Origin: Bacteroidales bacterium
Lineage (GTDB): Bacteria; Bacteroidota; Bacteroidia; Bacteroidales; UBA932
Reading direction: 5' to 3'
Length of the DNA stretch: 45,272 nucleotides
NCBI GenBank assembly: GCA_017429475.1
Contig: JAFROX010000011.1
Coordinates: 1 to 45,272, forward strand
Shown: in pieces, positions 41,790-45,272 of the stretch
Position numbering within the stretch: position 1 is the first letter of the stretch
Layout: every line of letters begins with the position of its first letter
Notes under the pieces: model-generated
Told to the model about the DNA's origin: nothing
Seen by the model: only the letters and a program-made list of their open reading frames with translations
Databases searched by the model: none
Translations under genes and position numbers: made by a program

Positions 41790-43790
41790 ATGGAAGATAA
41801 AGAAATGCAACCCAAGGGCTTGCCGGAGAACGCGTACCGGAAGCTCAAGGAGGGGGAGAGTTATGAGCCTGTCCTTTCTCCTAAGAAGAAGTATCCCGAG
41901 GCCAATGTGTGGAGTGTGACCATCGGTGTGCTGATGACGATAATCTTTTCCGCCGCAGCGGCTTATCTGGGCCTCAAGGTGGGACAGGTGTTCGAAGCAG
42001 CGATTCCCATCGCAATCATAGCAGTAGGTCTGTCAAGCGCCTGCAAGCGCAAGAACGCACTGTCGGAGAATGTCATCATCCAGTCAATCGGCGCCTGCAG
42101 CGGTTCTATCGTGGCAGGAGCCATATTCACCCTTCCGGCGCTGTACATCCTTCAGGCCAAGTTCCCTGAGCTGACCGTGGATTTCGGCAAGGTGTTCTTC
42201 AGCTCCCTGCTCGGAGGCGTGCTCGGCATACTGTTCCTCATTCCTTTCAGAAAATACTTTGTAAAAGATATGCACGGGGAGTATCCCTTCCCGGAGGCGA
42301 CGGCTACCACCCAGGTGCTCGTCAGCGGCCAGAACGGCGGCAAGGACGCCAAACTGCTGCTCGTCAGCGGCCTGATCGGAGGTGTCTACGACTTCATCGT
42401 TTCAACCTTCGGCTGGTGGGCTGAGACCATTTCGACCAAGGTTCTGCCCTGGGGCGCTGCCGTGGCCGACAAGGCAAAACTGGTGCTCAAACTCAATGTG
42501 GGCGCTGCAGTCGCAGGCCTCGGCTACATCGTCGGTCTCAAATACGCTTTCATCATCTGCTGCGGTTCGTTCCTCGTATGGCTTGTCATCATCCCTCTGA
42601 TGAACCTCATCTGGGGTCCGGATGTGCTTAACATCGTCAGCAATGTGACTCAGACTGTCGGCTCGATGTCTCCCGAGACCATCTTTACGACCTATGCAAG
42701 GCATATCGGCATCGGCGGTATCGCCACTGCCGGCATTATCGGCATCATCAAGTCGGCCGGTGTCATCAAGAGTGCCGTGGGGCTGGCTGCAAAGGAAATA
42801 AAGAGCAAGAAAGGCAGCGTGGATGCCGAGGTTCAGCGCACTCAGCGCGACCTCTCGATGAAGGTTGTCGTCATCGGCATCCTTCTGGCCCTGCTGGTGA
42901 CCTTCTTGTTCTTCATCTTCGGAGTTGTCGGCAACATCTGGCACGCCGTCATCGCCCTGCTGGTTGTCGGAATCATTGCATTCCTCTTCACGACCGTTGC
43001 GGCACAGGCCATTGCCCTTGTGGGTACCAACCCGGTCAGCGGAATGACCCTGATGACACTTATCCTCACTTCTGTTATCCTCGTAGCAGCCGGCCTGAAC
43101 GGCACTGCTGGAATGACGGCAGCCCTGATCATCGGCGGCGTTGTCTGCACCGCCCTTTCAGTGGCAGGTGCCTTCATCACCGACTTGAAGATTGGTTATT
43201 GGATTGGTACGACTCCGAAAGTGCAGGAAACCTGGAAGTTCCTCGGAACCCTCGTGGCTGCCGCTACTGTAGGCGGTGTGATCATCGTTCTCAACAAGAC
43301 ATATGGCTTCACAGGTGAGAATGCCCTTGTGGCTCCGCAGGCCAACGCTATGGCTGCCGTCATCGAGCCTCTGATGTCAGGAGGCGGCGCACCCTGGCTG
43401 CTGTACGGCATAGGTGCCGTCATCGCAATTATCCTAACCATATTCAAGGTGCCTGCCCTGGCATTCTCTCTTGGTATGTTCATCCCGATGGAACTTAACC
43501 TCCCGCTGCTCGTGGGCGGTGCAGTTTCGTGGTATGTGAGCACCCGCAGCAAGGATGAAAAACTCAACAACGCACGCAAGGAGCGCGGAACCCTGCTCGC
43601 CAGCGGTTTCATCGCCGGCGGTGCATTGATGGGCGTGGTGAGCGCAATACTCCGTTTCGCCGGAATCAACGTGCTCAACGTGGAATGGCAGAACTCATCT
43701 GCAGCGCAGGGCATCGCGCTGGTTGCATACATCGCCATTATCGCCTATATGATATTCAAGTGCCTTCAGATTAAAAAAGTGGAGGAATAA
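41790..43790 (+). CDS. OPT-family oligopeptide transporter
   Basis: The 666-residue integral membrane protein has about 15 hydrophobic segments. OPT signatures include FSAAAAYLGLKVGQVFEAAIPIAI near the start, NVIIQSIGACSGSIVAGAIFTLPALYI, GEYPFPEATATTQVL, and GTNPVSGMTLMTLILTS (the NPxSGMT motif). Bacterial OPT members take up peptides or metal-chelates, driven by protons. It lies 3 nt before pepT, which suggests imported peptides are cleaved by that enzyme. Confidence 0.93.
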   Translation: MEDKEMQPKGLPENAYRKLKEGESYEPVLSPKKKYPEANVWSVTIGVLMTIIFSAAAAYLGLKVGQVFEAAIPIAIIAVGLSSACKRKNALSENVIIQSIGACSGSIVAGAIFTLPALYILQAKFPELTVDFGKVFFSSLLGGVLGILFLIPFRKYFVKDMHGEYPFPEATATTQVLVSGQNGGKDAKLLLVSGLIGGVYDFIVSTFGWWAETISTKVLPWGAAVADKAKLVLKLNVGAAVAGLGYIVGLKYAFIICCGSFLVWLVIIPLMNLIWGPDVLNIVSNVTQTVGSMSPETIFTTYARHIGIGGIATAGIIGIIKSAGVIKSAVGLAAKEIKSKKGSVDAEVQRTQRDLSMKVVVIGILLALLVTFLFFIFGVVGNIWHAVIALLVVGIIAFLFTTVAAQAIALVGTNPVSGMTLMTLILTSVILVAAGLNGTAGMTAALIIGGVVCTALSVAGAFITDLKIGYWIGTTPKVQETWKFLGTLVAAATVGGVIIVLNKTYGFTGENALVAPQANAMAAVIEPLMSGGGAPWLLYGIGAVIAIILTIFKVPALAFSLGMFIPMELNLPLLVGGAVSWYVSTRSKDEKLNNARKERGTLLASGFIAGGALMGVVSAILRFAGINVLNVEWQNSSAAQGIALVAYIAIIAYMIFKCLQIKKVEE

Positions 43791-43793
43791 TAT

Positions 43794-45017
43794 ATGGAGA
43801 AGATAACAGACAAATTCCTGAGATACGTTTCGTATGACACTCAGTCGGACGAGAACAGCGAGAGCCAGCCGTCTACAAACAAGCAGCTCGTTCTTCTGAG
43901 ACAGCTCGTGGACGAGCTCCACGCTATGGGCATCGCCAATGCCGAAATGGACAAGGACGGCTATGTGATGGCTTCCATCGATTCTAACGTGGAAGGCAAG
44001 GTGCCGGCCATCGGTTTCATAGCGCACGTGGACACAAGTCCGGATGCTCCGGGCAACGACATCCATCCCCAGTTCGTCAATGACTACGACGGTTCTGACA
44101 TCGTGCTCGGCGAAGGCCGCGTGCTGACTGTCGCTGAATTCCCGGAGTTGCTCAACTACAAAGGACAGACGATCATAACGACGGACGGAAGCACTCTTCT
44201 GGGTGCTGACGACAAGGCTGGCGTAGCTGAGATAATGTGTGCCGCCGAGTATATTATGACTCATCCTGAATTCAAGCACGGACCTGTGAAGATAGCCTTT
44301 ACTCCGGACGAGGAAATCGGTCGCGGTGTCGTGGCTTTCGACGTCAGGAAGTTCGGCGCTGACTTCGCCTATACGATGGACGGAGGAATGGTGGGCGAAC
44401 TGGAATATGAGAATTTCAACGCCGCTTCTGCCAAGATCCATATCCAGGGACGCAACATACACCCGGGTTACGCCAAGAACAAGATGATCAACTCGATGCT
44501 TGTGGCTATGGAGTTGAACGCGATGCTTCCTGTGGAGCAGCGTCCGGAATATACTGAAGGATACGAAGGCTTCATACACCTGATATCTTTTAAAGGTACG
44601 GTGGAGGAGTCCGACATAGCCTATATCATCCGCGACCACGATGCCGCTCTCTTCGAGCGCAAGAAGGAGATGGTGCAGCAGTGCGTCGATTTCATCAATT
44701 GCAAATACGGAAACGTCGCAACGGCTGAAATCAAAAACCAATATCGCAATATGAGGGAGATGGTGGAGCCTCATTTCGAGGTTGTGGAAACTGCCATCGA
44801 GGCCCTTAAGATGGCTGGCGTGCAGCCTAAGGTGCAGCCGATCCGCGGTGGTACCGACGGTGCCAACCTGTCTTTCATGGGGTTGCCTTGCCCCAACATC
44901 TTTGCCGGAGGCCACAATTTCCACGGCAGACTTGAATTCGTGCCGGTGGAAAGTATGGAGAAGGCCACACAGGTAATTTTAAATATTTTGAAGATTTTTT
45001 CAAAAAAATCCGAATAA
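43794..45017 (+). CDS. pepT: Peptidase T (tripeptide aminopeptidase)
   Basis: The 407-residue M20-family enzyme has metal ligands as in E. coli PepT: H78 and D80 in GFIAHVDTSPD, D140 in LLGADDKAG, and E173/E174 in TPDEEIGRG. VRPTR-like RIH sequences form the lid domain (HIQGRNIHPGYAKNKM), and the C-terminal His is in IFAGGHNFHGRLEFVPVESM. It removes the N-terminal residue from tripeptides in the cytoplasm. It is coupled to the OPT transporter by a 3-nt gap. The A/T-rich inverted repeat GATTTTTT/AAAAAATC at its end may help termination. Confidence 0.96.
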   Translation: MEKITDKFLRYVSYDTQSDENSESQPSTNKQLVLLRQLVDELHAMGIANAEMDKDGYVMASIDSNVEGKVPAIGFIAHVDTSPDAPGNDIHPQFVNDYDGSDIVLGEGRVLTVAEFPELLNYKGQTIITTDGSTLLGADDKAGVAEIMCAAEYIMTHPEFKHGPVKIAFTPDEEIGRGVVAFDVRKFGADFAYTMDGGMVGELEYENFNAASAKIHIQGRNIHPGYAKNKMINSMLVAMELNAMLPVEQRPEYTEGYEGFIHLISFKGTVEESDIAYIIRDHDAALFERKKEMVQQCVDFINCKYGNVATAEIKNQYRNMREMVEPHFEVVETAIEALKMAGVQPKVQPIRGGTDGANLSFMGLPCPNIFAGGHNFHGRLEFVPVESMEKATQVILNILKIFSKKSE

Positions 45018-45019
45018 AA

Positions 45020-45050
45020 TTTGTCGGAAAGAAAAAGGTTTATATCTTTG
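45020..45050 (+). promoter_or_regulatory. Canonical strong Bacteroidota promoter (probably rRNA)
   Basis: TTTG (45020-45023), 19 nt, then TATCTTTG (45043-45050) is a perfect match to the Bacteroidota primary-sigma promoter. It is the best promoter in the window. Transcription should begin near 45055. Confidence 0.85.
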
Positions 45051-45054
45051 CGGT

Positions 45055-45272
45055 CCCTTTGGGAATCAGCCGAGGGTTGATTGAGAAAGGGAGAAAGTTC
45101 ATTGACTTAATGAGAGAGATAACGAGGTAAAGAAAATTTACTGTAGAAGAAATAGAAAGTCTGTAATTCTAGAAAGGATTAGGGACTGCAATTTCAAAGA
45201 GAACACATGGAAGATGAAAGTCTGAAATGGTTCACGAAAGCGTTACAGAAGAAGAGCTAGAACAGTAAGATA
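45055..45272 (+). ncRNA. Non-coding purine-rich leader, probably pre-rRNA (partial)
   Basis: No reading frame of note is present. The RNA would begin with a hairpin CCCTTT...AAAGGG (45055-45091, inner AATCA/TGATT). A boxA-like GTTCATTGACTTAA (45098-45111) and a long A/G-rich stretch follow. ATGGAAGA (45207-45214) and AAGAGCT (45252-45258) are complementary to the 16S trailer at 66-81. These are features of a Bacteroidota 16S rRNA leader. The rRNA gene itself would lie beyond the window. Confidence 0.65.

Noticed and set aside
43695-44924. 409-residue minus-strand frame opposite pepT
   Set aside because: pepT on the plus strand has all its metal ligands at the expected positions, so the minus frame is a shadow.
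1-45272. CRISPR array or phage defence cluster
   Set aside because: No regularly spaced direct repeats and no cas, restriction or other defence genes were seen. The repeats present are inverted and irregularly spaced.

Overview
The window looks like a chromosomal segment of a fairly GC-rich Bacteroidota, most likely of the order Bacteroidales. Four things point that way: the 16S rRNA 3' end has the Bacteroidota form; promoters carry the Bacteroidota -7 element TAnnTTTG with little Shine-Dalgarno signal; the tRNAs are of Bacteroidales type; and the gene content (GH43, GH95, GH106, GH115 and GH3 enzymes, NamZ/GH171, AmpG, PPDK, SpoIID-like protein) is typical. Genus and species cannot be told from the sequence alone.

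Left edge (1-5187). The window opens in the last bases of a 16S rRNA gene, followed by tRNA-Ile(GAT) and tRNA-Ala(TGC). A strong terminator comes directly after tRNA-Ala where a 23S gene would be expected. A palindrome-rich intergenic stretch follows, then a lone HicB-type antitoxin. Next is a visibly AT-richer three-gene group: a single polypeptide joining an ECF sigma factor, one membrane helix, a periplasmic linker and an outer-membrane beta-barrel; then a radical SAM/SPASM-like enzyme; then a Gfo/Idh/MocA oxidoreductase that overlaps it by 4 nt. This group is the best candidate here for an undescribed system.

Envelope and carbohydrate block (5240-22998). PbpC (minus) and a bacterial alpha-2-macroglobulin (plus) diverge from a shared, overlapping start region. 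Then come a two-domain GH43, a MATE transporter, GH106 and GH3 (all minus), and a clan GH-A (GH5-like) lipoprotein with a small membrane protein (plus). No SusC/SusD or regulator accompanies these glycosidases.

Middle (22999-34891). A 660-nt palindrome-rich gap contains an inverted copy of a 41-nt element from the left edge. tRNA-His follows, then a PycB/OadA-type carboxyltransferase whose biotin-carrier domain lacks the biotinylated lysine. A minus-strand series umuD-umuC-ampG-namZ-GH95 combines SOS mutagenesis with peptidoglycan recycling genes. A divergent GH115 alpha-glucuronidase follows.

Right part (34974-45272). Pyruvate phosphate dikinase (plus) converges on a tightly overlapping operon sir2-GT2-spoIID (minus). 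A DUF308-OPT transporter-peptidase T operon (plus) deals with peptide uptake and final cleavage. The window ends in a canonical strong promoter and a non-coding, purine-rich leader with a boxA-like site and complementarity to the 16S trailer at the left edge. It is probably the leader of another rRNA transcript.
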